Shown: positions 36,219-44,310, numbered from the stretch's first letter. The stretch: DNA of 64,000 nucleotides from Alteromonas sp. ALT199 (GCF_018619335.1 NZ_JAHHDX010000093.1:1-64000), one strand, 5' to 3'. The notes: a model not told the origin generated them from the letters alone. Made by a program: numbers and translations.

Positions 36219-36676
36219 GTTCTCTCAGAAGCTAAGATGTTAAACACAACAACCCACCGTGGCGTAAACTGCATGAAAGCAGTACACCAAGTAGGCAGGG
36301 TAATTTTTCGGCGATTCTATCACTATTGTAGCTTAAAATCTTTTAATAGATTGTTACTAGCGTATAAACACAACTCAGAGGATGCCGCTGCAAGGCTAAC
36401 TGAGCGAAAGTCACTTCACATATTCTCAACCCAGCTTCTTAAATTAATTTCAGACGCGCTAAATTTTTGTGCCTTTGCTGACAAAAGGCATCTTACGTGG
36501 CATCGTATTGCAGTATTTTTATAACCTAGCCCATCGGTGCGCTTAGCTCGTAGTATTAGCTCGTAGTATTAGTTCGTAGCATTAGCTCGTATTATTAACC
36601 CGCTACTTTGCGCTAAGTTGCACTCAATGATGAGGCAATAATGTAAGGCATAGGCCTTATTTGACGAGGAGTTTAC
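36219..36676. other. 458-bp intergenic region upstream of the SulP gene
   Basis: Holds the four-copy 13-bp tandem repeat at 36544-36595. A 95-codon open frame at 36237-36524 lacks a ribosome binding site and family resemblance and is not called. Confidence 0.5.
36544..36595. repeat. Tandem repeat, 4 x 13 bp
   Basis: Units TAGCTCGTAGTAT, TAGCTCGTAGTAT, TAGTTCGTAGCAT and TAGCTCGTATTAT, contiguous. The first two are identical, the third differs at two positions and the fourth at one. It ends about 80 bp before the small membrane protein gene. Confidence 0.92.
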
Positions 36677-36964
36677 GTGGTACCTTATATTCTTACCATT
36701 TTGTGCGTGCTAGTGGCAGGCGCGATTCATTGGATGTCGCCAAAGGCTTATTGGAAAGCCACCATTATGTCTACCGCCGTTATCTTACTATTTTCTGTCG
36801 CTGCATTGTTTATCTTTAAGGCTTCTGGAATGCTAGTTAGCGAGCATACGGGTGAAAATGCAGACTTCTCAGGGCAGATGCTCACCATTACGACTATGAT
36901 TGCCTTCTTCGGCTTCTTGATTTCTTTATTTGTCGGTTGGTTTCTCCGCGTGGTTAGAAACTAG
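36677..36964 (+). CDS. Small membrane protein, three helices, unknown function
   Basis: 95 aa, not recognised. Hydrophobic segments lie at about residues 2-17, 29-50 and 68-91; the segment between the second and third is polar (SGMLVSEHTGENADFSG). The start is GTG, supported by AGGAG 5 nt upstream (36667-36671). It lies alone between the SulP gene (opposite strand) and nasR. The good ribosome binding site and clean topology argue that it is real. Confidence 0.7.
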   Translation: MVPYILTILCVLVAGAIHWMSPKAYWKATIMSTAVILLFSVAALFIFKASGMLVSEHTGENADFSGQMLTITTMIAFFGFLISLFVGWFLRVVRN

Positions 36965-36999
36965 CTTTTAAAATTAAATCTATACATCTGCAGGCGGAT

Positions 37000-37016
37000 T
37001 GCACCATTAAAGTGCA
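37000..37016. promoter_or_regulatory. NtrC-like site upstream of nasR
   Basis: TGCACC-ATTA-AAGTGCA matches TGCACC-N4-TGGTGCA at 11 of 13 specified positions, the best full-length match in the window. It lies 150 bp upstream of the sigma-54-like promoter. As RNA it also folds (ATTGCAC/GTGCAAT), so a transcriptional-end role for the gene before it is an alternative. Confidence 0.55.
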
Positions 37017-37165
37017 ATATCGCCTACTCTCTCCTAAAGTGCCCGTCTTTTTTAACTCATCAAATAGCAATTGATTTTGCTTAACACTTATAAAAGCCAC
37101 GTCTGTTAGGCATTCAGAATATTACGCACCCATCCAAACTTTGCCTAAATACATTCTTATAAACA

Positions 37166-37181
37166 GGGCATAAGTGTTGCT
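37166..37181 (+). promoter_or_regulatory. Sigma-54-like promoter of nasR
   Basis: GGGCATAAGTGTTGCT has GG-N10-GC with GGCA at -24 and TTGC at -12. The predicted start is near 37191, 79 nt before the chosen ATG. Confidence 0.5.
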
Positions 37182-37269
37182 TAATTTAATGTGCTTTAAA
37201 GCAATACTTCGCAAAAAAACTATCAATAAAAAAGCGAATTGCGTAAACCAACATTTAGCAGGGCCTCTT

Positions 37270-38610
37270 ATGCTGCACGAACCTGAACAAACCATTGCGC
37301 TTTGTAGCGATGCGACCAAACGTTTTTTGCTCGCCGCAAAACATGCAGAAATCACTGTGTTAGAACAGCTTTCTAGTAACTGTCGTATTGTTATTGCGGT
37401 TCGTGAGCTTATACATGAACTGCAAAAAGAGCGCGGAGCCAGCAATATCTTTCTTGCGTCTAAAGCCGAGCGCTACCAAGTTGAGCGAATGCAGTATGTC
37501 AGTGCTAGTGAACAAGCAGAGTCAATGCTAAAAAGCCATTTGAAGTCTCTCTACTTAACTGATGAGATCACTTCTGGTAACCCGCGCCTATTAAGCAGTA
37601 TTACTTTAGCCATGCAGGCGACAGACTATTTGCCACGCTTAAGAGAACAAGTCAGTAAGCAGCAGCTAACGCCACTAGAATCAACACGAGCCTACAGCCG
37701 TTTAGTGGCAAGTTTACTTACTGTCATTTTTGAAGCAGCAGATATTGCAAGCGATCCAACCATTACCCGCTTACTGGTTGCTTTGTTCAACTTCATGCAG
37801 GCCAAAGAATATGCAGGGCAAGAGCGAGCGTGGGGGGCAATTGGTTTTGCAGAAACCCATTTCGATGCGCGCCTATGTGAAAAGCTTACTGCGCTTCAGC
37901 ATGCCCAAGAGCATCACTTCAATATATTCTGTGAATTTAGCTGTAAGCCGCATAAAGAGGCATTGGAAGCTTTAAATAAAAGCCCTGCCGCAATAGATAT
38001 TACACAGCTTAGAAATATGATCGCGCAGCTAGGAGACGGCAGCCCTATTGCCGGCGAAATATCAGAAGTTTGGTTCGACGTTGCAACCCGACGTATAGAT
38101 GCAATGCAGGATATCGAGGTAGCATTGACCGAAGCCTTAACACAGCAAACTAACAGTAAAGTAGCCAATGCAAAAAATGAAATGGCCAATCATCAACAGT
38201 TGCTTACACGCTTTAACAATGAGCACGCCAATGATGGCTCGCCGCTTACTTTACTGTTTGACCCCAGCATGCCCGGCTTAGCGGAAGATACAAAAGACGA
38301 CGAGATTAAAACGCTGTCACTCGATGAGCAGACTAAAACCTTATCGGCCCACCGCTCTTTTTACGACTTACTGCGTTCACAAGCCCAGCATATAGAAGAC
38401 ATGGGACGAGAGCTTGAAGAGACTAAGCGTGCAATTCAAGATCAGAAGCTGATAAGCCGAGCAAAGCTGGTAGTAATGGAACAATTTGGACTAAGCGAAA
38501 ACAATGCGTATCGCCGACTGCAAAAACAAGCGATGAGCGAAAATACAACCATAGCGGCTATTGCCACTAAGATAGTAGATATTACTACGAAAAATTCAGC
38601 CGTAAGGTAA
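37270..38610 (+). CDS. nasR: Nitrate-responsive antiterminator NasR (NIT-ANTAR)
   Basis: 446 aa. The N-terminal and central region (about 20-290) is a NIT-type nitrate/nitrite sensor: IVIAVRELIHELQKERGASNIFL near the start is the family signature. The C-terminal 60 residues are an ANTAR RNA-binding domain: AIQDQKLISRAKLVVMEQFG followed by SENNAYRRLQKQAM, with the hydrophobic and Ala/Arg pattern of AmiR/NasR. Nitrate binding should let it bind leader hairpins and prevent termination; two such leaders (nrtA, nirB) are nearby. Start at ATG 37270 (AGGG 6 nt upstream), because the longer frame overlaps the promoter. It is longer than Klebsiella NasR (about 390 aa), with a 60-residue linker rich in Asp/Thr. 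Confidence 0.92.
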   Translation: MLHEPEQTIALCSDATKRFLLAAKHAEITVLEQLSSNCRIVIAVRELIHELQKERGASNIFLASKAERYQVERMQYVSASEQAESMLKSHLKSLYLTDEITSGNPRLLSSITLAMQATDYLPRLREQVSKQQLTPLESTRAYSRLVASLLTVIFEAADIASDPTITRLLVALFNFMQAKEYAGQERAWGAIGFAETHFDARLCEKLTALQHAQEHHFNIFCEFSCKPHKEALEALNKSPAAIDITQLRNMIAQLGDGSPIAGEISEVWFDVATRRIDAMQDIEVALTEALTQQTNSKVANAKNEMANHQQLLTRFNNEHANDGSPLTLLFDPSMPGLAEDTKDDEIKTLSLDEQTKTLSAHRSFYDLLRSQAQHIEDMGRELEETKRAIQDQKLISRAKLVVMEQFGLSENNAYRRLQKQAMSENTTIAAIATKIVDITTKNSAVR

Positions 38611-38646
38611 GTAGAAACTAATACCGATTCTGCGGTCTTCAGTAGC

Positions 38647-38668
38647 GCTGCTGCCACTTTTCAGCAGC
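38647..38668. terminator. Hairpin after nasR, probable terminator
   Basis: Arms GCTGCTG / CAGCAGC (38647-38653, 38662-38668) with an 8-nt loop, followed after 8 nt by T-rich sequence (ATTTTAGTTTT). It lies between nasR and the convergent XRE gene. The U-run is displaced, so it is a moderate call. Confidence 0.5.
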
Positions 38669-38704
38669 AGCCACTACATTTTAGTTTTATATTAAGCTAC
38701 CGCC

Positions 38705-38908
38705 TTATTTGAGTTCGAACACCTGCTCAACTGGGATAGCAAAATGGGCAGCAATTCTTAGCGCAATAACAACCGATGGTGTGAAGCGTCCTGTTTCTAC
38801 GGTACTTATGGTTTTTCTGGAAACACCAATCGCATCAGCTAATTCTTGCTGAGAAATTTTATGTTGCAATCGGAGCTTGTGAATGTGGTTGTCTAAATCT
38901 TCATTCAT
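38705..38908 (-). CDS. XRE-family transcriptional regulator, small
   Basis: 67 aa, essentially one Cro/C1-type helix-turn-helix: ISQQELADAIGVSRKTISTVETGRFTPS (about 18-45). It resembles YozG/PF01381 mini-regulators that pair with a membrane protein. It overlaps the upstream membrane-protein gene by 8 nt, with AGAGG within that gene's end as ribosome binding site. Large palindromes in front of the operon (39444-39508) are its likely operators, giving autoregulation. Confidence 0.9.
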   Translation of the reverse strand: MNEDLDNHIHKLRLQHKISQQELADAIGVSRKTISTVETGRFTPSVVIALRIAAHFAIPVEQVFELK

Positions 38909-39383
38909 CTAGGTCTTCCTCTCGCAGTTTCCATAGAATAGATGTTCCATGGGCGGCTGCGGCTACACCGAGCAATACTTGAAGTGCATTGGTAATCTGA
39001 TAGGGAGCAATTAATTCTACAAACCACCTGCTATCCCCCCAAATAGCGAGCATGATTGTGCCAAAAATCAGTATATGACAGGTAACGCGCAAGCTAAATG
39101 AGCTGACATAGTCTACGTATTCATCATCAAATGTTAGTGTCCAAAAGCCCAAATGCGATATATTTTTGGCGAACTTCATTGATTTAATACCTAACACTAC
39201 ACAGTAAATAACACTTGCTAAAGACGCTAACCCTAATGACAAGTAGATAGGTGAGTCCGTATCGTTAACCATAGCTAATGCGGCTTTAACTAAAACAAAG
39301 AACGCTAAGGCGAGACTGATTTTGCCAGTTATTGTTAAATACTCTTGCTCAGTCTCTGGTGGTACCAAAATTGATGTTGCCAT
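38901..39383 (-). CDS. Four-helix membrane protein paired with XRE regulator
   Basis: 160 aa, not recognised by name. Hydrophobic segments lie at about residues 22-38, 46-65, 97-116 and 128-146, with an acidic C-terminus (KLREEDLDE). Similar DUF2178-like or hypothetical membrane proteins are commonly co-transcribed with mini-XRE regulators, where they may control or be controlled by the DNA-binding partner. AAAGGA is 7 nt before the ATG. First gene of a two-gene operon. Function unknown. Confidence 0.8.
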   Translation of the reverse strand: MATSILVPPETEQEYLTITGKISLALAFFVLVKAALAMVNDTDSPIYLSLGLASLASVIYCVVLGIKSMKFAKNISHLGFWTLTFDDEYVDYVSSFSLRVTCHILIFGTIMLAIWGDSRWFVELIAPYQITNALQVLLGVAAAAHGTSILWKLREEDLDE

Positions 39384-39726
39384 TTTTAAATCCTTTAATG
39401 TTTAACGGGCTTTAATGCCGTTGAAGCTCACTGCGTTTTAACATTACATATGATACCTAAACGGATCATATGTAACCTATAGGTATCAATGATACCTTAA
39501 GGTTACATAACTGCAAGTTTTTTATTCAATTCCAGCGCTGCGTGTTTGATATAGCTGTATTTTCTCGCCACCTTTTCGGCAATATATGTAGAGGAGATAC
39601 GGGGATAAATTGTTTATTTAGCAATGCTTTACATATTGCATAGGTGCAGATAAAAGCGACTCTTTGTTATGCAGAAAAATCTGAAATATTAAGGCTTGAT
39701 GCGCTAAAATGCGCACTGCTTTCCGA
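39384..39726. other. 343-bp intergenic region upstream of the XRE operon
   Basis: Contains the palindromic cluster at 39444-39508, 61-125 bp before the membrane-protein ATG. The remainder is AT-rich; no further gene is seen. Confidence 0.6.
39444..39508. promoter_or_regulatory. Nested palindromic operators of the XRE operon
   Basis: First palindrome: TTACATATGAT (39444-39454) and ATCATATGTAA (39465-39475), perfect 11-bp arms. Second: GGTATC-AAT-GATACC (39482-39496), itself framed by ATGTAACCT (39470-39478) and AGGTTACAT (39500-39508), giving a 39-bp near-perfect palindrome that shares bases with the first. GATACC/GGTATC half-sites recur. This suits cooperative binding by a small HTH dimer. 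Confidence 0.75.
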
Positions 39727-40368
39727 TTATCTTTGAACCTTTAGCAAAGGCCACACATCAAGCCAATTCTTAGATGCAAGTCGCTTACTAAAAACATCGG
39801 GTCTTGGATATTGGGGGTTAATACTTATGGTGCCCGCGAAATTTGCTGCTAAGCCAAATGGCGCAAGTACGTCTAAATCATCATTCGCTAATAAGCGAAC
39901 CGCTACGCAAGTTTCCCGCTCTATCCAATATGAAATGGCTTCGTGACTGCTTTTATAGGGAGAATGCCCGTGAGACAAATGCATACGCGCTTGGTTTTTC
40001 ACCTGCCAATTAGCTTGGGGCATTATTTGGGTTAACTGGCGTTCAATGGCTTTTTCTTGGTTTTTTATTTCTGATTTAGCGGCTGCAGTTATTAGTGAGT
40101 GTTCTTGTTGTTGAAATGCTGGTTCTGTTGAAGTCTGGGCTATTACAACATTCTGAGATACTGTGATTTCATCGCTAAAGTAAATCACATCAATATCGTT
40201 AAGCGGCGTTGGTTTAACCCTTTCATGTAATTCATCCCATATTGCATTTCGCACAAACCCTGCACCTATGTAGCCCTGCGGTAAATCAAGCGACCGCAAG
40301 GCATGAAGGCAGTCCATTTTGAAAGGATCCCGACTGATGATATCGCCAAGCCGTTTGAGATCTTGCAC
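39727..40368 (-). CDS. Nucleotidyltransferase family protein (PF06042-like)
   Basis: 213 aa. The N-terminal GAGFVRNAIWDELH and the paired Asp in PLNDIDVIYF (about residues 58-60) are the nucleotidyltransferase-fold landmarks of the DUF925/PF06042 family. The C-terminal part DLDVLAPFGLAANFAGTI...KRLASKNWLDVWP is also typical. A Gln/Ala-rich segment (about 75-105) interrupts the fold between those halves. The start codon is GTG, 2 nt after the PAP2 stop, so translation is probably coupled. Substrate unknown. Confidence 0.82.
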   Translation of the reverse strand: MQDLKRLGDIISRDPFKMDCLHALRSLDLPQGYIGAGFVRNAIWDELHERVKPTPLNDIDVIYFSDEITVSQNVVIAQTSTEPAFQQQEHSLITAAAKSEIKNQEKAIERQLTQIMPQANWQVKNQARMHLSHGHSPYKSSHEAISYWIERETCVAVRLLANDDLDVLAPFGLAANFAGTISINPQYPRPDVFSKRLASKNWLDVWPLLKVQR

Positions 40369-40370
40369 GC

Positions 40371-41063
40371 TTAAGCTTTTTCTTTAATACGCAGCTTTCG
40401 TTTCCACTTAATAATATAAAAGCAAAATGCAGCCATGCTTCCGCCAGCAAACCAGCCTGCGATAATATCACTAGGCCAGTGCACGCCCAGTAAGACACGG
40501 CTAAGGCCAATGCAAAATACCAGCAGAGTAGTCGCAAGGTATATCCATACTCGTACCTTCGTACTTTGCGTTAAATGTGTAAGCAAATGAGCTACATAAA
40601 AGTAAACTAAGGTTGATAACGTGGCGTGAGCCGAAGGAAAACTTCGGGTATACACATCAACATGCTGCATACTCAGCGATGGACGCGGTCTGTCGATCCC
40701 CGCTTTAAGTAGAAAAGTCATAGCGATTCCCGCTGCAACGGCAATAATAAAGGTAACGGCCTTTTTCTTCTCTCCCGCCATACCTAAAGCACCAGCAACG
40801 GCTGCCACAACAAAAATTAGCACCGTATTGCTACCTAGCGCTGTGGTATCTCTAAGCACGTCACGCTTCCAGCCCGACACATTGCCTAGCTCGCTAATTG
40901 TGTTAAACACTGCATTATCAAATGACGTTAAAACGCCCATGTAAACAAACAGCATCATTAACAAAAAGCCTGTTCCAAGTAGTAAAACTTGAATAGCGGG
41001 TGTTTTTATCATGCTTAAATAATCGGCGAGGGCGCTATTTTTTGTCTTTTCACTGCTTGTCAT
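40371..41063 (-). CDS. PAP2-family phosphatase, membrane
   Basis: 230 aa with about six hydrophobic segments. The three phosphatase motifs are complete: KAGIDRPRP (K-x6-RP), PSAH in SFPSAHATL, and SRVLLGVHWPSD (SR-x5-H-x3-D). Expected to dephosphorylate a lipid phosphate such as undecaprenyl pyrophosphate or phosphatidylglycerophosphate at the periplasmic face. It lies 32 nt after bolA and 2 nt before the nucleotidyltransferase gene. Confidence 0.92.
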   Translation of the reverse strand: MTSSEKTKNSALADYLSMIKTPAIQVLLLGTGFLLMMLFVYMGVLTSFDNAVFNTISELGNVSGWKRDVLRDTTALGSNTVLIFVVAAVAGALGMAGEKKKAVTFIIAVAAGIAMTFLLKAGIDRPRPSLSMQHVDVYTRSFPSAHATLSTLVYFYVAHLLTHLTQSTKVRVWIYLATTLLVFCIGLSRVLLGVHWPSDIIAGWFAGGSMAAFCFYIIKWKRKLRIKEKA

Positions 41064-41095
41064 GTTTCTACTTCCATTTAGTACGATTGAGGGTG

Positions 41096-41416
41096 CTACT
41101 TATCGTGCTTGCTGCCGCCTAGACAGTTGGGCGATGCTAGCGATTCCCCACCTCGTGCTTCCCACTCGGCAGGTGTATACGTGTGAAGCGCCAAAGCATG
41201 AACAGGCCCCTGCAGCGCTTCTGCCGCAAGTCCGTTAATTTCTCTGTGCCTTGCTATTAATCGCTTACCTTCAAAGGCGTCGCTCACAACGGTAACTTTA
41301 AAGTGACTCTGCGCGCCGTCTGGCACATTGTGCATGAAGCTTTCATCTACAACCTCGAGATAATGTGGACTAAGTGCAGACTCGATCGTAGTTTCTAGAA
41401 ACGCTTTTACTTGCAT
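41096..41416 (-). CDS. bolA: BolA family protein
   Basis: 106 aa. The BolA fold is recognisable in LEVVDESFMHNVPDGAQSHFKVTVVSDAFEGKRLIARHREINGLAAEAL, with the conserved His (HN, SHFKV) and the RHR-x-(I/V)-N motif. HxLALHTYTP follows. BolA partners monothiol glutaredoxins in iron-sulfur handling and influences morphology. AAGG lies 9 nt before the ATG. It is 5 nt after the AlkB-like gene. Confidence 0.94.
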   Translation of the reverse strand: MQVKAFLETTIESALSPHYLEVVDESFMHNVPDGAQSHFKVTVVSDAFEGKRLIARHREINGLAAEALQGPVHALALHTYTPAEWEARGGESLASPNCLGGSKHDK

Positions 41417-41421
41417 TTGGC

Positions 41422-42075
41422 TTACCTTGCTCTTTGAATAAGATGTCGAAATGTAAGATTAATTCTACCACCGATAGGCTTAGCCGTCTTTGCAATACCG
41501 TGCACATAGTGGCTTTGTGTTGCGCCCGCCATAATCAACACGCTACCGTGTTCAAGTACCTGCGTATGCTTTTCCTTTGTTTCTTTATGCTTAAAAACAA
41601 AGGGTCTTGCCTCACCTAGGGTAACTGATGCAATTACTGGGTTGATGCCTAGCTCTGGTTCATCATCGGAATGAAAGCTCATGCTGTCTTGCCCATTGCG
41701 ATACCAGTTTGCTAACACGCTGTTGAACCTTGCTTTGTACTGTGAAGCGCTCGATTTTTCACACAGTTGCTCACAGCGCGCTTTGATGTCTGCAAGGCTT
41801 TCAGTCCACGGGTTCGGCGACATGGTTAAATTTGAGTAGGTGTAAGTACACTCGGGGTCGCCGTGCCAGCTTTGAAGCCGAGGGATTTTTACCGCCTTGC
41901 CAAACAGCTTAATAGTATCCTGACGCCAGGGTAACTCTACTTGTAGTTTTGTAAAGAAGGTATCAGCAGTAGCCTGCGATAGCGCGTTAGGAAAATAGAT
42001 GATATCGCCTTCAACTAACGGGAGCTTATAAGACGCCCGCTTGTCTTCAGGCGTGTCGAACAGAGAAAATTGCAT
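41422..42075 (-). CDS. AlkB-like 2-oxoglutarate/Fe(II) dioxygenase
   Basis: 217 aa. Iron ligands are HSD in SFHSDDEPELG (about residues 131-133) and His in QSHYVHGI (about 190); the 2-oxoglutarate Arg lies in GGRINLTFRHL. The short form with WHGDPECTYTYSN resembles the ALKBH2/3-like bacterial AlkB2 group, which repairs alkylated bases in DNA or RNA. It is first in the alkB-like, bolA, PAP2, nucleotidyltransferase run. Confidence 0.9.
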   Translation of the reverse strand: MQFSLFDTPEDKRASYKLPLVEGDIIYFPNALSQATADTFFTKLQVELPWRQDTIKLFGKAVKIPRLQSWHGDPECTYTYSNLTMSPNPWTESLADIKARCEQLCEKSSASQYKARFNSVLANWYRNGQDSMSFHSDDEPELGINPVIASVTLGEARPFVFKHKETKEKHTQVLEHGSVLIMAGATQSHYVHGIAKTAKPIGGRINLTFRHLIQRAR

Positions 42076-42380
42076 GTGTAAGTACGAGACTTCCTTTGAT
42101 ATTCAATACTCGCTATCTGCATAGGGACTGATAGTGCCAATGCCCGCTTTAGCGCTTATTTAATCACATCTTAATACGCATAAGTACGCATGCTTTACCA
42201 ATGTGGATTGTTCTGACATCGTTAAACATCGTGCTTTACGCAATGTAAGCACAATGCCGAAGAATAACGGGTTATTCGCTAGAGCCAAGTGGTTGATATG
42301 ATAAGATAGATATTAGCACGTAAATTAAATGAGCATTCTCTAGTAGTTAATGCTTGAGCCTTCTCTAAAAACAGACTCCA
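42076..42380. other. Divergent intergenic region, AlkB-like gene / rlmG
   Basis: 305 bp. It contains a short palindrome GAATAAC-GG-GTTATTC (42262-42277), about 105 bp before rlmG. No promoter could be fixed and no gene is seen. Confidence 0.5.
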
Positions 42381-43613
42381 ATGAATACAGAATTTATATT
42401 TGCCGACCGCCAGTTCTCGCTGATTCGCTACCCAGAAAAGCATCAGCACGTAAGCCTTCAAGCATGGGATAGCGCCGATGAACTCGTTATTGAGCACATC
42501 GAAACCTTGCTAAGTGAAACATCTCTTTCAATTGGCAGCGGTGAAGATGATGGATCAATGATGATTTTTAATGATGACTTTGGTGCATTAGGCTGCTGGT
42601 TTTCCCATTTAGCGCCTTACTGGGTGTCCGATTCCTATATTTCATTGCGTTCACTGTCTGAGAACTTGAAAGCCAATCAGTTACTCAATGCACCAGCAGA
42701 TAACAGTACAAATGAGCTAGCGAGCGCACCGCTGCAAACGTTAACCAGCGTGCAAAGCTTAACATTTCAACCAGAAACTGCACCTAGCCTTATCGTCATA
42801 AAGGTCCCTCGCGCTCTTGCTTTGCTGGAACAACAGCTTATCGATTTACAGAAGTATGTTACGCCTGATACCCGCATAGTCGCAACGGGTAAAGTGAAGG
42901 CCATTACGAAGTCGGTACTTAACCTGTTTGAGCGATATATTGGCCCTACAACCACCTCTCTTGCTAAAAAGAAATCTCGACTTGTTTTTGCAACGCCTCG
43001 TGAGTCTCTAAAACTCGCTGATTCTCCCTACCCAACGCGCTGGCAATGTAAAAGCACTATGGGCGCAGAGCTTACTATAGATAATCTTGCCAATACATTT
43101 GCTCGACAGTCGCTAGATATTGGTGCACGTATTATGCTTGAGCACATGACGGTGAGTGCCAATGACGTAGTGGTAGATTTAGGTTGCGGCAATGGTGTAC
43201 TGGGTGTAAACGCGCTGTCTCTCGCTCCTGACGCCAAAGTGATATTTGTGGATGAGTCATACATGGCTTTGGAAAGCGCTAGGCTTAATGTGCTAAACAA
43301 CTTCCCGGATAAAATCGACCAGTGCGAGTTTGTGGCAAGTAACTGCTTAGAAACACTCATAAATCGTGAAAATAAACCTGCTGTTACCAAGATTTTGTGT
43401 AACCCTCCCTTTCATCAGCAAAACGCAATTACCGATCATATTGCATGGCAAATGTTTACTGACTCTCGTGAATTGCTTATTAAAAGTGGTCATTTGGTGG
43501 TGGTTGGCAACCGCCACCTCGACTATCACATTAAACTCAAAAAGCTATTTGGTGGCGCCAAGGTACTTGCCAGTGATAAAAAGTTCGTTATCTTAGGCAC
43601 TGCAAAACGCTAA
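42381..43613 (+). CDS. rlmG: 23S rRNA (guanine-N2-) methyltransferase RlmG
   Basis: 410 aa, close to E. coli RlmG (378). A degenerate N-terminal methyltransferase-like domain (about 1-195) precedes the catalytic Rossmann domain, with SAM motif VVDLGCGNGVLGVNALSL (about 268-285) and the N2-guanine motif NPPFHQ (about 345-350). It methylates G1835 of 23S rRNA. The ribosome binding site is weak. The cyclophilin gene follows 49 nt later on the same strand. Confidence 0.92.
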   Translation: MNTEFIFADRQFSLIRYPEKHQHVSLQAWDSADELVIEHIETLLSETSLSIGSGEDDGSMMIFNDDFGALGCWFSHLAPYWVSDSYISLRSLSENLKANQLLNAPADNSTNELASAPLQTLTSVQSLTFQPETAPSLIVIKVPRALALLEQQLIDLQKYVTPDTRIVATGKVKAITKSVLNLFERYIGPTTTSLAKKKSRLVFATPRESLKLADSPYPTRWQCKSTMGAELTIDNLANTFARQSLDIGARIMLEHMTVSANDVVVDLGCGNGVLGVNALSLAPDAKVIFVDESYMALESARLNVLNNFPDKIDQCEFVASNCLETLINRENKPAVTKILCNPPFHQQNAITDHIAWQMFTDSRELLIKSGHLVVVGNRHLDYHIKLKKLFGGAKVLASDKKFVILGTAKR

Positions 43614-43662
43614 GCGTATAAAAGAAGTACGCAAATTAAGGAATACATTTAAAGGCATTTTT

Positions 43663-44271
43663 ATGAAGAAAATACTTTTATCACTTATGACCGCTGTTAT
43701 GCTGATTGGCAGCAGCTCATCGGTTATGGCCAAGAAAGACGATGGGTCTCAGGTTCAGCCCGATAACTATTACCCACGAGTAAAGATTGAAACGACCATG
43801 GGCGATATCGTGGTTGAGTTAGACAGAAGACGCGCGCCAATTACGGTAAATAACTTTCTTCGTTATGTAGATAAGCGAGCCTATGAAGACACGATTTTCC
43901 ATCGCATCGTGCCCGGCTTTGTTGTGCAAGGTGGCGGCTACACCGCTGACTTCAATGGCAAGTCAAACTTCCCCGATATATTTAATGAATCAGGTAACGG
44001 TTTAACCAACGACCTACACACCATTGCTATGGCAAGACAAAATGACCCGCATACCGCAAACCGACAATTTTTCTTTAATGTGAACGATAATAGCAGCCTA
44101 AACCCAGGTAGAGATTGGGGATATGCGGTGTTTGGCGTGATTGTGGAAGGCGAAGATATTGTTGATGCTATGTCAGAAGTAGAGACTGAATACTCAATTC
44201 GCCTTAATGCGAATAACGTCCCTCTTGAGTCAATCATTATTAAAAAAATGACTGTCTTGCCACCGCTGTAA
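43663..44271 (+). CDS. Periplasmic peptidyl-prolyl isomerase, cyclophilin type
   Basis: 202 aa. A signal peptide (about 1-24, ending VMA) precedes a compact cyclophilin domain: IETTMGDIVVELDRRRAPITVNNFLRYV, the catalytic FHRIVPGFVVQGGGY and the hydrophobic pocket ANRQFFFNV. This matches periplasmic PpiA-like enzymes, which speed proline isomerisation during folding. It ends at a strong bidirectional terminator. Confidence 0.92.
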   Translation: MKKILLSLMTAVMLIGSSSSVMAKKDDGSQVQPDNYYPRVKIETTMGDIVVELDRRRAPITVNNFLRYVDKRAYEDTIFHRIVPGFVVQGGGYTADFNGKSNFPDIFNESGNGLTNDLHTIAMARQNDPHTANRQFFFNVNDNSSLNPGRDWGYAVFGVIVEGEDIVDAMSEVETEYSIRLNANNVPLESIIIKKMTVLPPL

Positions 44272-44310
44272 AGCTACCTCATTAAAATGAGCGTCAACTA
44301 TGAAAAAATT

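Larger units (their letters stand above)
36965..37269. other. 305-bp control region upstream of nasR
   Basis: Contains an NtrC-like site (37000-37016) that also forms a hairpin with GGCG/CGCC flanks, and a sigma-54-like promoter (37166-37181). A longer nasR frame opening at 37174 overlaps the promoter and is not used. Confidence 0.6.

Noticed and set aside
36237-36524. 95-codon open frame upstream of the SulP gene
   Set aside because: No ribosome binding site, basic and compositionally random-looking sequence, no family resemblance, and it overlaps the presumed SulP promoter.
37174-37269. In-frame N-terminal extension of nasR
   Set aside because: It opens with GTG inside the sigma-54-like -12 element, so it would not be transcribed; ATG 37270 has AGGG before it.
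42262-42277. GAATAAC-GG-GTTATTC palindrome before rlmG
   Set aside because: Arms are only 7 bp with no other supporting element; kept as a note in the intergenic entry.
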